The notes: generated by a model from the letters alone, not told the origin. 44,344 bases of DNA from an uncultured Bacilli bacterium (GCA_934101795.1 CAKORY010000006.1:1-44344); one strand, 5' to 3'. Shown: positions 15,731 through 25,391, counted from the stretch's first letter. Numbers and translations: made by a program.

Positions 15731-17080
15731 TTATAAAAACATTGCCATATATAATGGTAAATATACAATATCACCATTTACTTCTAAATCTTTGGTATGA
15801 AGCACATATCTTGTTCCAACACTTCTTTTATATTTTTTCTTAAATCTATCTATTGAAGTATGCTTCTTATAATTACCTGATTTTACTTCAATAGGATTTA
15901 TTTTTTTATCTTGAACAATCAGAAAATCTACTTCCATATTATTTTCTACTATATCATTATCATTCTTACTATAATAAAATAGTTCATATCCATTTGCTTT
16001 AAGGGTTTGAGCAACATAATTTTCCATAATCATACCTTCATTAACATTTAGTTTATCAAAAAGTATTGCTTTATATATATCATTATCTACAAAAGGTTTA
16101 TTAATAAACGCTTGAGCAACTAAAAGACCTACATCAGATTGATAGCATTTATAGTTACTTTCATCTTTAGTAAGTGAAAGGCTAATGCTTGGGTCAGTTA
16201 CATTATGACATAGATTTATAATCTTTGCTTCATCTAACCACGTAAGCTCACTTTCATAATTTTGATTTCTTGCGTTTTTATCTATTGATGATATTTTATA
16301 TTTCTTACTACCATTTGATAATTGTCCAGGTATATTATCATATATATTAAGAATTTTTTTACTATTAGTACCGTGTTTATTAATATCATCATGATACAAA
16401 GAAAGAATATTTCTCTTTACTTCATCAACTCTATCAAAACTTTTAGTATTAATGTATTCTGCAATTGCTTGAGGCATGCCACCTACAAGAACATAGGTCC
16501 TAAAATCTTTCATAATTTGTTTATGTGCTATATCTACTTTTTTCTTATTTATATAACAATCTCTTAAAAAAGGTATAGTATTAGTATCACCAAGAGCCCA
16601 CAAAAACTCTTCAAAATCCAAAGGATACATATTTAACTTTTTTTCTTCTGATGGAATTAATATGTTTTCTACATTCTTTTTAATAGATATTAATGAACCA
16701 GTTTCAAGATAATCGTATCTGCCATCAGCAACAAGATATTTTATTAAAGACCTCGCTTCAGGACAAAATTGAACCTCATCAAATATTATTAATGATTTTC
16801 TTATTGGTAATACTTTTCGATAAAAAGATTGCAACTTTTGTAAAACTAAATTAATGTCACTTCTTTCATGAATAAATAAGTCTTTTATTTCGTCCGGAGC
16901 AACGTCAAAATTTATAAGAATATAGTCTTTATATTCATTTTTAGCAAAAACTTCAGCAATTGTACTTTTTCCAATACGTCTTGCCCCTTCAAGTAATAAT
17001 GCTGTTTTCCCATTACTATTATTTTTCCAATCCAATAATTTATCATATATTTTTCTTTTAAAATATACTGTATAATCCAT
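15731..17080 (-). CDS. AAA-type ATPase with DUF4143-like C-terminal domain
   Basis: A 449-residue protein of the large ATPase family common in gut bacteria and archaea. ATG 17080 (MDYTVYFKRK) has GAAGTGAT upstream. Walker A is LEGARRIGKSTIA (~30-42), Walker B LIIFDEVQF, then a sensor-like LETGSLISI. LNMYPLDFEEFLWALG is a family hallmark. The C-terminal part ends with a PD-(D/E)XK-like patch: MEVDFLIVQDKKINPIEVKS. The family is widespread and of uncertain role; links to toxin-antitoxin or mobile DNA functions are proposed but not proven. It sits alone with three 32-bp repeats over its promoter, which suggests self-control. Confidence 0.85.
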   Translation of the reverse strand: MDYTVYFKRKIYDKLLDWKNNSNGKTALLLEGARRIGKSTIAEVFAKNEYKDYILINFDVAPDEIKDLFIHERSDINLVLQKLQSFYRKVLPIRKSLIIFDEVQFCPEARSLIKYLVADGRYDYLETGSLISIKKNVENILIPSEEKKLNMYPLDFEEFLWALGDTNTIPFLRDCYINKKKVDIAHKQIMKDFRTYVLVGGMPQAIAEYINTKSFDRVDEVKRNILSLYHDDINKHGTNSKKILNIYDNIPGQLSNGSKKYKISSIDKNARNQNYESELTWLDEAKIINLCHNVTDPSISLSLTKDESNYKCYQSDVGLLVAQAFINKPFVDNDIYKAILFDKLNVNEGMIMENYVAQTLKANGYELFYYSKNDNDIVENNMEVDFLIVQDKKINPIEVKSGNYKKHTSIDRFKKKYKRSVGTRYVLHTKDLEVNGDIVYLPLYMAMFL

Positions 17081-17103
17081 TTTAATCACTTCTTTCTTGC
17101 TAT

Positions 17104-17132
17104 ATTTTACTATATAATTCACATTTTGACAA
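17104..17132 (-). promoter_or_regulatory. Promoter of the AAA ATPase gene, inside the repeats
   Basis: TTGTCA (17127-17132), 17 bases, TAAAAT (17104-17109) on the minus strand. The -35 box is part of the first 32-bp repeat unit. Confidence 0.6.
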
Positions 17133-17205
17133 GATAATTTGCTTCATTTTTAACGTTTTGACGAGATAATTTGCCTTGATTTTCACATTTTGACAAGATA
17201 AAATT
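17121..17205. repeat. Three direct repeats with 32-bp period upstream of the ATPase
   Basis: Units begin at 17121, 17153 and 17185. Each carries a core close to TTTTGACAAGATAATTTGC, the middle one with GACGAG for GACAAG and the third ending AAAATTA. The period is exactly 32 bases, about three helical turns. The repeats cover the -35 box of the ATPase promoter and reach the stop codon of the PBP gene, so they look like an operator array. Confidence 0.85.
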
Positions 17206-19138
17206 AATATTTATCATTTAAATAATTTACAATATCTTTAGTTATTTTACTAGCACCGAAGTAAAAAGCATCAGATTTACCATTTTTATGTGATACATTC
17301 GGAGTAATAACTACAATACTAAATTTTGGGTTTTCAGATGGATAAAAACCTGCGAATGATGAAGAAATTGTAGCAGTATCTACTTTGCCATCATTATTGG
17401 TATCTAAAAATGACTCACTAGTACCAGTTTTTCCAGCAAAATCTAACCCTTGAGGCACATAAAACTTACCAGTTCCTTCACTTAGAACAAGTCTTAAGCC
17501 TTCCTTTATTCTGGTTAAACTTTCTTTATTTAAATCAACATCGTTTAAAATATTTATTTTATTTTCTAGTATTATTTTATCTTTGTTTTTTATCTCTTTC
17601 ATTAAACTTAAAGCCATTCTTTTGCCACTTGCAACACTATTTATATATTGTAAAAGTTCCACTGGTGTATAAGTATCATATTGTCCAATTGCTAGATTAA
17701 GAAGAAGGTCATCAGCTATGGTTGAACCAATTATTCCTGTTTGTTCACCTGGCAAATCAATTTCTGTTTTAACACCAAGGCCAAAACTTGCTAGCATATC
17801 TCTATAAGTTTTAAAATGTTCTTTAGTAGCATTAAGTTTCATATTTGGTTTATATTTATTACCCGTTAAATTAATAGCAATCATATACTGATAATAATTT
17901 GATGAATTAGCTAAGGCTGTTAAATCATTTACTTTGCCAAGTCTTTTAAAACTGCATTTCAAAGGTATAAATTCAAGCTTTACACAAGCATCATTAATAT
18001 ATACCCCCGGAGTAATTAAATTATATTTATAACCAACTGCAATAGTTGCTCCCTTTACACTACTTCCCATGGTATAAGATTTATTAATTGTATTTAAACT
18101 TATATCACTAAATGTATTATCATCATTTAATCTTTGGCCAGAAATAGCTAAAATAGCACCAGATAAAGGATTACTTATAATTGCATAACTATCTTTAAAA
18201 TATTCTGTATTACCATACTTTTTACCTAATGTTATTTTATCCCTTAGTATCTCATCTACTTTCATTTGTAAGTCAATATCAATTGATAAAACTAGGTCAT
18301 TTCCTTTTTTTTCACTTTCTATTTTAACTAATTTATAATCACTTTCTACTTTATATTTAGCTTTTTCTCCTTTTAAATATTCTTCATACTCTTTTTCTAA
18401 ATAACTTAAACCCACAGTGTCTGTAAGCTCATAGCCCTTATTTAGATAAAAGTCTTTATTTTCTTTAGTTATAGGTCCTACTTTACCAAACATATTTTTT
18501 AGTGTATCTTTATATGGATATATTCGCTCCCATGTAATTTCACCAGTAATACCAGGAATATTACTTTCTATTACTTTAGCAAATTCTTCTTCACTAACAT
18601 TATTAACAATTTTCTTTTTACTATAGATATAACCTTTATTCATTAAACTATATATGTGAGCTATTTTTTTGGTATCTATATCATAATTAATCATATCATC
18701 TGTTATTCTTTCCAGTTTTAAACTTTCTAATGTCTCAGTACTTATTTTTCTTTCTTCATACAATCTATATTCATCACTTGTAATTAAATCTTTACCATTA
18801 TTATTTGTAATTAGAAAATACTTTTTTAATTCATCAATGGATGCTTCTTTAACATTAATTATTTTTTCTAAAGACTCTGCTATTTTTAATTCTTCTATAG
18901 TTTTTATTCCCTTTATCTTATTGTAATATATAGTTTTAACTCCGATATTATCCACTAAAACTTTGCCATTTGTATCAAGTATCCTACCTCTTGGACTACT
19001 AACACCACTAACATAAATATTAGTTTTTTCCTCTAATTTTTTCTCATAATAAGAACTATTAGATATAATAATACCTAACTTAATACCAAATATAATAAAA
19101 ACTAGTATGATAGAACTTAAAAATATATATCTTTTCAT
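17204..19138 (-). CDS. Class B penicillin-binding protein (transpeptidase)
   Basis: A membrane-anchored D,D-transpeptidase that cross-links peptidoglycan. From ATG 19138 it has 644 residues: basic start, one membrane helix (~6-26), a dimerisation region with SSPRGRILDTNGKVL, and a transpeptidase domain with GSSVK (Ser359/Lys362), SSN (412-414) and KTGT (570-573). The active site is complete. There are no PASTA domains, unlike the PBP at 36524, so this may serve elongation or sporulation wall. The start is uncertain: an ATG at 19171 is in frame but lacks a ribosome site, whereas GGA lies about 12 bases before 19138. Confidence 0.88.
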   Translation of the reverse strand: MKRYIFLSSIILVFIIFGIKLGIIISNSSYYEKKLEEKTNIYVSGVSSPRGRILDTNGKVLVDNIGVKTIYYNKIKGIKTIEELKIAESLEKIINVKEASIDELKKYFLITNNNGKDLITSDEYRLYEERKISTETLESLKLERITDDMINYDIDTKKIAHIYSLMNKGYIYSKKKIVNNVSEEEFAKVIESNIPGITGEITWERIYPYKDTLKNMFGKVGPITKENKDFYLNKGYELTDTVGLSYLEKEYEEYLKGEKAKYKVESDYKLVKIESEKKGNDLVLSIDIDLQMKVDEILRDKITLGKKYGNTEYFKDSYAIISNPLSGAILAISGQRLNDDNTFSDISLNTINKSYTMGSSVKGATIAVGYKYNLITPGVYINDACVKLEFIPLKCSFKRLGKVNDLTALANSSNYYQYMIAINLTGNKYKPNMKLNATKEHFKTYRDMLASFGLGVKTEIDLPGEQTGIIGSTIADDLLLNLAIGQYDTYTPVELLQYINSVASGKRMALSLMKEIKNKDKIILENKINILNDVDLNKESLTRIKEGLRLVLSEGTGKFYVPQGLDFAGKTGTSESFLDTNNDGKVDTATISSSFAGFYPSENPKFSIVVITPNVSHKNGKSDAFYFGASKITKDIVNYLNDKY

Positions 19139-19194
19139 AAAATATAGTATTCCTTTTTTTATATATTTCATACTATATATTAAGGTGATTAATA

Positions 19195-19446
19195 ATGTTT
19201 AATATAATCGGAGCTTATATAAATAAATTAACTAAAGATGATATAAATAAATTTGCTACTTCAAAAGGTGCTACTCTTTCAAATGAAGAATTAGAATTTA
19301 CTTATTCGTTTATTAAGAAGAATTGGAAAGATATATTAAAAAATCCTTCTATATTTGATATAGAAAGATATTCTAAATATTATAGTAAAGATAACTTTAT
19401 AAAAGTTAAACAGGTATTTAATGAATATAAAGGTTATTTAAAATAA
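19195..19446 (+). CDS. Small DUF2624-like protein
   Basis: An 83-residue soluble helical protein: IGAYINKLTKDDINKFA, then a charged helix and KVKQVFNEYKGYLK at the end. Length and pattern resemble the DUF2624 (YqfT) family of Bacilli, of unknown function. AAGGTG lies eight bases before ATG 19195. It is divergent from the PBP and convergent with the large sigma factor. Confidence 0.6.
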   Translation: MFNIIGAYINKLTKDDINKFATSKGATLSNEELEFTYSFIKKNWKDILKNPSIFDIERYSKYYSKDNFIKVKQVFNEYKGYLK

Positions 19447-19455
19447 AATACTGCT

Positions 19456-22281
19456 TTAACGTAACCTTTTTTCATTTTCAGGTATTTTTTCATCAAATGT
19501 TTTATTATATAAACTAATTATTTTTTCCATAAATAATATACCTTCTTTTAATCTATTATTTACATCATTTATATCTAAATCCATTAAACTCGCTATTTTA
19601 TCTAAACTATAGTTTTCAAAATATAATGAGAGTATTGTTTTATATTCTTTAGGCATTAAACTTATAATAGTCATATAATATTTATTTAAATCATTATTTT
19701 CTTTTTTTGCAGTTTTTTTATTTTCTAAATTCCCTAAAAATTTCTTTTTTAATCTATTAATTTTGTTGTATAGCATTACCTTTTCATTATGTTCTAACTG
19801 AGATAAATCAAACTTACCTTTAAAATCTTTACCAAAAGCTTTAGCAAATATTTTATAGGTTTTTGTTTTTTTTCTTGTTTCATTGAATATATCTAACACT
19901 TCTTCATGACTTATACCTAAAATCATATCTAAAGTCATATTTTTATACATATTTTTTTTACCATTTGGATTATTTATTGCTTTCTTTAATAAATTAACCT
20001 TAGTATATAAAGATATTTTTTCAATATCATCTAAGTTACTTGTATTAAATATACCTTTAAAATCTTCACCGAAAGCTTTAGCAAATATTTTATAGTTTTT
20101 TGTTTCTTTTTTTGTTTCATTAAATATATCTAATACTTCTTCATAACTTATGCCTAATATTTTATCCAAAGTCATATTTTCATACATACTTTTTTTGCCT
20201 TTATTTGTTTTTGTTTTGCTTTCCATTTTTACTTCTTCCGTTATTTGTTTATTAAGATTATTTATTACTTTTGTTAAAACTTTTACACTAACAGTATTTA
20301 TAAATCTTCTGTCTAAGTTTTCTCCGAAAGCTTTTTTTAATGTAACCAATTCTTCTTTATTTACATATGTTTTTATTTTATTTAAATCTATACTTACTAT
20401 ATCATTTAAATATTTATTTTTATAAACATTATTACCATTTATAATTTTCTTTACAGTATTTAGATTACTTAAAAGTTTGGTATAAACTTCATTTTCTAAT
20501 TTATCTTTTTCTAAGCGTCCTTTTAAATCATTTCCAAAAACGTTTATAATCATATTATAAGTTTGCGAAGCTTTATCTAAAGTACTTACAAAATAAATTG
20601 TATCTTCATAAGATAAGCCAAGTATTTCATTTAAAGTTTTATTATCATAAGATTGTTTTCTTTTTTTCTTATCTTTTTCATTAAGTCTATATGTCCAGTA
20701 GTCTAATCTAGTTCTAAGTTTAAGTTTTTCATCAAAGCTAAGGACATTTAATGCACATGGTTTATCGCCATCAATACCAAAAGCCTTAATTAATACTTCG
20801 GTGGTAACATTATTATCCATCATAGCTTTATTCCACCATTCATCTTTAGCTTTTTTTATATTTTCATAGCTCAGATTAGATACTAATCTAAATATTTCTT
20901 CTAAAGTTTTATTATCATATTTTTTAGCTATACCAACATTATTTGTTCTCATTATTTTTTTGATAGATACCATTAAAGCAGTTGTGTCTTTTTTTTCTAG
21001 CTTACTATTATCATAAACTTTATCTAAATTTTCTCCGAATGCCATATAATATATAGCTTTTAATTTACTGTTTCTTTGGACATAACTATTAAAATTATTT
21101 ACTTTTACTTCTCCGATTATTTCTTTTAAAGTTTTGCCATCTAAAATTGATTTTTCTTCATTTTTATCTACTTTGACTACTTTGGTTTTAGAATAATTTC
21201 TCATCTTAAGTAAAGCTTTATTCTCTATTTGTCTTACTCTTTCTTTAGTTATTCCATACATTTTACCAACAGCTTCTAAGGTATAATCTTGAATATATCT
21301 TTTGATAATAACATCTTTTTCTTTTTCCGTTAAACAGCTCATTAATTTTAAAACAGTTTCTTTATTTATAACATCTTCTTCAAAAGAACTACTTCTACTT
21401 TCAATAAAATTATATTTGTCGGTTTCGGTATCATCACTTAACTTACTATCTAAAGACACAATATCATTAAAATATTGTATTAATTTTTCTGTATTTTGGA
21501 TATTTTCTCCCATAGCAATAGCAACTTCTTCATTCGTAGCACTTCTTCCTAATTTATTTGAAAGTTCTTTTCTTATAAGTTGATATTTATTATACTTCAT
21601 TTGAACACTTACAGGTATTCTGATACTTCTTCCATTATTTTGAATACTTCTCATAATTTTTTCTCTAATCCAAAACGTGGCATACGTTGAAAATGCACAA
21701 CCAAAATTAAAATCATAATAATCAATTGCTACATTGATGCCAAAGAAACCTTCATTGATTAAATCAGTCAAAGGCATATCAGGACTAGCAAAACTTTTGG
21801 CAACATAAACAATTAACCTTATATTTCCTTCAATAACTAGATTTCTGTAATAATCACATAAATTCTCTTTACCTAATTTTTTACTTTCTTGATATCTTTT
21901 AATATATTTTAATGTATCTTCTTTCGATAAAATTGGCAAATCATTTATATCTTTAAAAAATAAATTTAAAGAACTTAATCCTTTTACATCAATATCTTTA
22001 TAATCTATGATTTCTTCTTGAATTAAATTTTTTATAATAGCATAACTAACTAATATATTTCCATCAATTTCTCCATATTTTTTAATTATTTCTTCTTCAG
22101 TACATTTTGAATTATTAAAAAAAGATGCTAAATAATTATTTATATCATTATTTTCACTTAATAAGGAAATAAACTTAATACTATTATCTATTTTTTCTTC
22201 TACTAAAATATCAGAAAAATCTCTAAGACTTATAGTTTTATTTTTTATTTTTAAAACCAAATTATTTATTATTTCTTGCAT
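19456..22281 (-). CDS. Sigma-70 family factor with about six internal repeats and a second region-4-like tail
   Basis: A 941-residue protein, two to three times the usual sigma size. Residues ~147-215 are region 2 (IEGNIRLIVYVAKSF, LINEGFFGINVAIDYYDF, FSTYATFWIREKI), ~220-285 region 3, ~315-365 region 4 (LTEKEKDVIIKRYI, then GITKERVRQIENKALLKMR). After that come about six repeats of 65-80 residues, at ~377, 453, 544, 618, 698 and 777. Each is built around Y-NKTL-EILGLSYEE and KAFGEDFKG. The last two are nearly identical. Residues ~872-920 form another helix-turn-helix like region 4 (MPKEYKTILSLYFENYSLDKIASLMDL has that order). Start ATG 22281 has AGGTGG. The repeats may bind DNA or polymerase; their function is unknown. 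Divergent from sigK. Confidence 0.85.
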   Translation of the reverse strand: MQEIINNLVLKIKNKTISLRDFSDILVEEKIDNSIKFISLLSENNDINNYLASFFNNSKCTEEEIIKKYGEIDGNILVSYAIIKNLIQEEIIDYKDIDVKGLSSLNLFFKDINDLPILSKEDTLKYIKRYQESKKLGKENLCDYYRNLVIEGNIRLIVYVAKSFASPDMPLTDLINEGFFGINVAIDYYDFNFGCAFSTYATFWIREKIMRSIQNNGRSIRIPVSVQMKYNKYQLIRKELSNKLGRSATNEEVAIAMGENIQNTEKLIQYFNDIVSLDSKLSDDTETDKYNFIESRSSSFEEDVINKETVLKLMSCLTEKEKDVIIKRYIQDYTLEAVGKMYGITKERVRQIENKALLKMRNYSKTKVVKVDKNEEKSILDGKTLKEIIGEVKVNNFNSYVQRNSKLKAIYYMAFGENLDKVYDNSKLEKKDTTALMVSIKKIMRTNNVGIAKKYDNKTLEEIFRLVSNLSYENIKKAKDEWWNKAMMDNNVTTEVLIKAFGIDGDKPCALNVLSFDEKLKLRTRLDYWTYRLNEKDKKKRKQSYDNKTLNEILGLSYEDTIYFVSTLDKASQTYNMIINVFGNDLKGRLEKDKLENEVYTKLLSNLNTVKKIINGNNVYKNKYLNDIVSIDLNKIKTYVNKEELVTLKKAFGENLDRRFINTVSVKVLTKVINNLNKQITEEVKMESKTKTNKGKKSMYENMTLDKILGISYEEVLDIFNETKKETKNYKIFAKAFGEDFKGIFNTSNLDDIEKISLYTKVNLLKKAINNPNGKKNMYKNMTLDMILGISHEEVLDIFNETRKKTKTYKIFAKAFGKDFKGKFDLSQLEHNEKVMLYNKINRLKKKFLGNLENKKTAKKENNDLNKYYMTIISLMPKEYKTILSLYFENYSLDKIASLMDLDINDVNNRLKEGILFMEKIISLYNKTFDEKIPENEKRLR

Positions 22282-22349
22282 AAAACCACCTGCTTTATCT
22301 ATTATAGCATATATATTTAAATTGTGTATATAATTTAGTGAGGTGTATT

Positions 22350-23045
22350 ATGTTTTTAAACTTACTTAATATTATTAAAGGAATGCTTTTTTTTACTGGT
22401 TCTTATTCTAATAGTGTATTTCCAGAACCACTTTCAAGTGGAGAAGAAGAAATATGCATAAATAAGATGCTAAATGGTGATAAGGATGCTAGGAATAAAT
22501 TAATTGAACATAATCTTAGACTTGTTGCTCATATTGTTAAAAAATATGATACTAAAGAAGCTATGACTGATGATTTAATAAGCATTGGTACTATTGGTCT
22601 TATCAAAGGAATTGATACCTATAATGGAGATAGAAAAACTAAAATTACTACTTATGCTGCGAGATGTATACAAAACGAAATACTAATGCACTTTCGAAGT
22701 CAAAAAAAATATGGACCTACTGTATCACTTAATGATGCTATTGGGCATGATAAAGAAGGAAATGAAATAAATTTAATTGATGTTATTAAAGATAAAAATG
22801 TTGATTTGTTTGAAACTCTTGATTTAAAAAATAATATTAATCTTTTAAAAAGATATTTAAAATTATTAAATAAAAGAGAAAAAGAAATAATTATTAAAAG
22901 ATATGGTTTAAATAATACTAAGGATATGACTCAAAAAGAAATAGCAGATGAACTTAAAATATCAAGAAGTTATGTTTCAAGAATAGAAAAAAGAGCACTT
23001 ACAAAAATGCTCACTGAATTTATTAAGAATAAAAATATTGATTGA
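22350..23045 (+). CDS. sigK: Sporulation sigma factor K (mother cell), with pro-sequence
   Basis: A 231-residue protein with GAGGTG before ATG 22350. It follows Bacillus pro-sigma-K from end to end: hydrophobic pro-sequence (~1-18), then FPEPLSSGEEE, IEHNLRLVAHIVKKYD, DLISIGTIGLIKGID, TYAARCIQNEILMHFRSQKK, GHDKEGNEINLIDVIKDKN, and region 4 SRSYVSRIEKRALTKM. The Ser18-Tyr19 junction aligns with the processing site of the Bacillus protein. These residues separate it from sigma E, F and G. It should drive late mother-cell genes such as coat proteins. No skin element interrupts it. It is divergent from the repeat-bearing sigma factor. Confidence 0.92.
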   Translation: MFLNLLNIIKGMLFFTGSYSNSVFPEPLSSGEEEICINKMLNGDKDARNKLIEHNLRLVAHIVKKYDTKEAMTDDLISIGTIGLIKGIDTYNGDRKTKITTYAARCIQNEILMHFRSQKKYGPTVSLNDAIGHDKEGNEINLIDVIKDKNVDLFETLDLKNNINLLKRYLKLLNKREKEIIIKRYGLNNTKDMTQKEIADELKISRSYVSRIEKRALTKMLTEFIKNKNID

Positions 23046-23051
23046 TAGCCA

Positions 23052-24641
23052 CTAGTTTATGCGAATCGGTGAACTTTGAGTTCCATCACCTTCGACATAA
23101 GCAACAGAAGATGAGAGATAGAAGACTGGGCGCACACCGAACCCTTCCATCACGCCAAGGTCGGTACGTCCTATAACAGAGCCACTTGCATACACATAAA
23201 ACGCATCAATTTCAAGGTCCGCATTACGGGAAATAGTCCATTCAGAAAACCCCATATACATCCAGTTAACACTTGTTACTGATGATAAACTATAATCATT
23301 TTTACTACTATTATATAATGGCGTTGTCCATGCACTTGGTGCTGCTGCAAATCCATAGTCACTTACATACATTAATCCTATTTTTGCACTATATTCTGTT
23401 TTATTATCTGTACTATTTGTTGCTATAGGATTCACAATCTCATTTTGATATGCTGTTTTGGCTGGTTGATTAGCTATATTATTATTTGTATTTCCTCCAA
23501 CTTTCCATGTCGTTGTGGCTATTTTAGCTGCCCATTCTGCTCCTATATTTGTTATGAAGTTTTGATTTAAATTTGTTTGATTTAACAAACTTGTACTCCA
23601 TGTATTCTTTGATGTTGAGTTAGTCCAGGAATATCTATTTATTATCGTTAATTCTCCTTTATATGTTGGATAACTATTTGGATATGGATATGTACTATAA
23701 TCTCCATCAGTTCCAAGCAAATTACTACTTGCATAATCATACTTGATTAACTTAACTTTTCCATCTATTACTCCGATTATTCTATACAAGTTATCTGTTG
23801 GACATGGTGTTGTGTTTGTTCCGAAACACACAAAGTTATTTACACTTTCACTTGCTCCAGAATATCTATATGAATTATCTCCAGCTCCATTTGTTAATGT
23901 TGCATCATGATAATAAATACCATTTTCTCCTTGAGTACCTGTGTATAATTTTGCTGTATGACATGCTAATGTATTATCATTACATGTTTCATGGAAAGGT
24001 ATCATATTCTTTTGTATCATTACCTTTGCACTTAATGTACTTGTTGCATTTGCTGTTTGATCTCCTTCATAGTTTACAAATGTAAGCTTTAGTTTGTATT
24101 CTTCTTCTGCTCTTGGTGTTGCTGTTATTGTTTTCTTATTTGCTATAGTTATTAAACCATTTGTTGTTGTAACATCAAAACCTGATATACTTTTATTTTC
24201 TCTATCTTGGACTGTAGTATGAGTTAGTCCTGGTAATTCTGTTACTTCACCATCTGGTCCTGTAACTGTTAATATAAGTTCTGGTTTGTCATTACCTAAT
24301 GTATATCTGAATGTATTATTTTCAATATTAAAATATACATAATAGTTATCTGTTGCTTCATTTGTCTTATTATTTGCAACTAATGTTGCTTTTGCAAATG
24401 TTTCTCCAGATAAACTTCCCTTTTCTTGACCAAATGATGATTGGTCTGCATATAAACTTATTGCACTTCCTGTTGTAAATGTAAGCATATCTGTTGTATA
24501 TGTTGTAACCTTAACCTCCGTAGACTTTCCTGTTCCCCCTTGTGCTTTAAAGTATGCGAATGTAGCACCAACTACCAAAGCAATTAATGTAACTACTGCA
24601 ACTATACTAAGAATTAATGCTTGTTTTTTATTTTTTTCCAT
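23052..24641 (-). CDS. Secreted protein with SipW-type signal and lectin-like domain, second copy; candidate DGR target
   Basis: A 529-residue paralogue of the protein at 70-1659. ATG 24641 (MEKNKKQ) follows AAAGGATGTGG. The signal (GATFAYFKAQ at its end) and the ~200-residue region after it are almost the same in protein and DNA. An insertion HETCNDNTLACHTAKL then distinguishes it. The C-terminal domain keeps DNLYRIIGV, GLMYVSDYGFAAAPSAW, WMYMG and RPVFYLSS. The cassette at 23104-23243 replaces that of copy 1. The gene ends six bases from the sigK stop, convergent and with no terminator seen between them. Export and binding are inferred; the ligand is unknown. Confidence 0.8.
   Translation of the reverse strand: MEKNKKQALILSIVAVVTLIALVVGATFAYFKAQGGTGKSTEVKVTTYTTDMLTFTTGSAISLYADQSSFGQEKGSLSGETFAKATLVANNKTNEATDNYYVYFNIENNTFRYTLGNDKPELILTVTGPDGEVTELPGLTHTTVQDRENKSISGFDVTTTNGLITIANKKTITATPRAEEEYKLKLTFVNYEGDQTANATSTLSAKVMIQKNMIPFHETCNDNTLACHTAKLYTGTQGENGIYYHDATLTNGAGDNSYRYSGASESVNNFVCFGTNTTPCPTDNLYRIIGVIDGKVKLIKYDYASSNLLGTDGDYSTYPYPNSYPTYKGELTIINRYSWTNSTSKNTWSTSLLNQTNLNQNFITNIGAEWAAKIATTTWKVGGNTNNNIANQPAKTAYQNEIVNPIATNSTDNKTEYSAKIGLMYVSDYGFAAAPSAWTTPLYNSSKNDYSLSSVTSVNWMYMGFSEWTISRNADLEIDAFYVYASGSVIGRTDLGVMEGFGVRPVFYLSSSVAYVEGDGTQSSPIRIN
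23104..23243 (-). other. Candidate DGR variable region, copy 2
   Basis: Anchors identical to copy 1 lie at 23226-23243 (EWTISR codons) and 23104-23129 (PVFYLSSS codons), with a further identical block at 23250-23264. Between them are 32 codons (23130-23225), three more than in copy 1. The first 17 codons align without gaps and show the adenine-centred differences described for copy 1. The length difference means the later part needs an indel or a different template. Confidence 0.7.
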
Positions 24642-24778
24642 ATATACCACATCCTTTTTTTGTTTAACAAACTCACGCATAATATTCTTACGTTACAATA
24701 TAAGTATACCACAAAAAAAAAGAAAAAAAAGTATTGCTTTTACACAAAACTCTTTTACTTGTTAAATAAATGTAAATA

Positions 24779-25390
24779 TTACTCTTTAATAGCTTTATTG
24801 CAAATTGGCAAAATAAATGCCCCTATGGAATTACCTAGAATCATTATTCCTACATAACCAAGTGTATTTAATGACCAAACATCTGCTACAGAAAAATAAT
24901 ACATATTAGCAATACAATGTTCAAATCCACATAGAATAAATACTACTACTCCCAAATAAACAATAATAAATCTACTAAAATCATTAAGTTTTTTATAGCC
25001 ATTTACTGCAAAATACATAAGTATTCCACAAAATATAGAAAGAATAAATATACTTAAATAATTATCATTTAATTTTGTAATTGATAATAAATAAGCTTTA
25101 TCATGTAAGTTTGAATATATTCTAGTATATCTTAAAATAAAACCAATAAATGAACTACCAATAAAATTACCAAGTAATATAATAAATAATTCTTTTATAT
25201 ATTTTAAATTAAAATTAGTAATTAAATAACCTATTTTACCTGTATACAAATTAAAATTATAAACAAGTATTCCAATTAAACCAATAGAAAATAAACTAGC
25301 TCCGATAACTTTATTTTGAACTGATAAAAAAATTGTCCCCCCGATAGCTATCATTAGACCTGCTAAAATACTTTTTAAAAAACATTTCAT
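24779..25390 (-). CDS. Miniature formate/nitrite transporter family channel
   Basis: A 203-residue integral membrane protein with about six hydrophobic segments. GFEHCIANMYYFS matches the FNT signature (GFEHxxANM), with the conserved histidine; the N-terminal KSILAGLMIAIGGTIFLSVQN is the first re-entrant-helix region. FNT proteins usually have 250-290 residues, so loops are very short here. It should pass small monovalent anions such as formate, nitrite or hydrosulfide; which one cannot be told. It starts one base after the stop of the unknown gene at 25392 and is probably co-transcribed with it. Confidence 0.85.
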   Translation of the reverse strand: MKCFLKSILAGLMIAIGGTIFLSVQNKVIGASLFSIGLIGILVYNFNLYTGKIGYLITNFNLKYIKELFIILLGNFIGSSFIGFILRYTRIYSNLHDKAYLLSITKLNDNYLSIFILSIFCGILMYFAVNGYKKLNDFSRFIIVYLGVVVFILCGFEHCIANMYYFSVADVWSLNTLGYVGIMILGNSIGAFILPICNKAIKE

Positions 25391-25391
25391 A

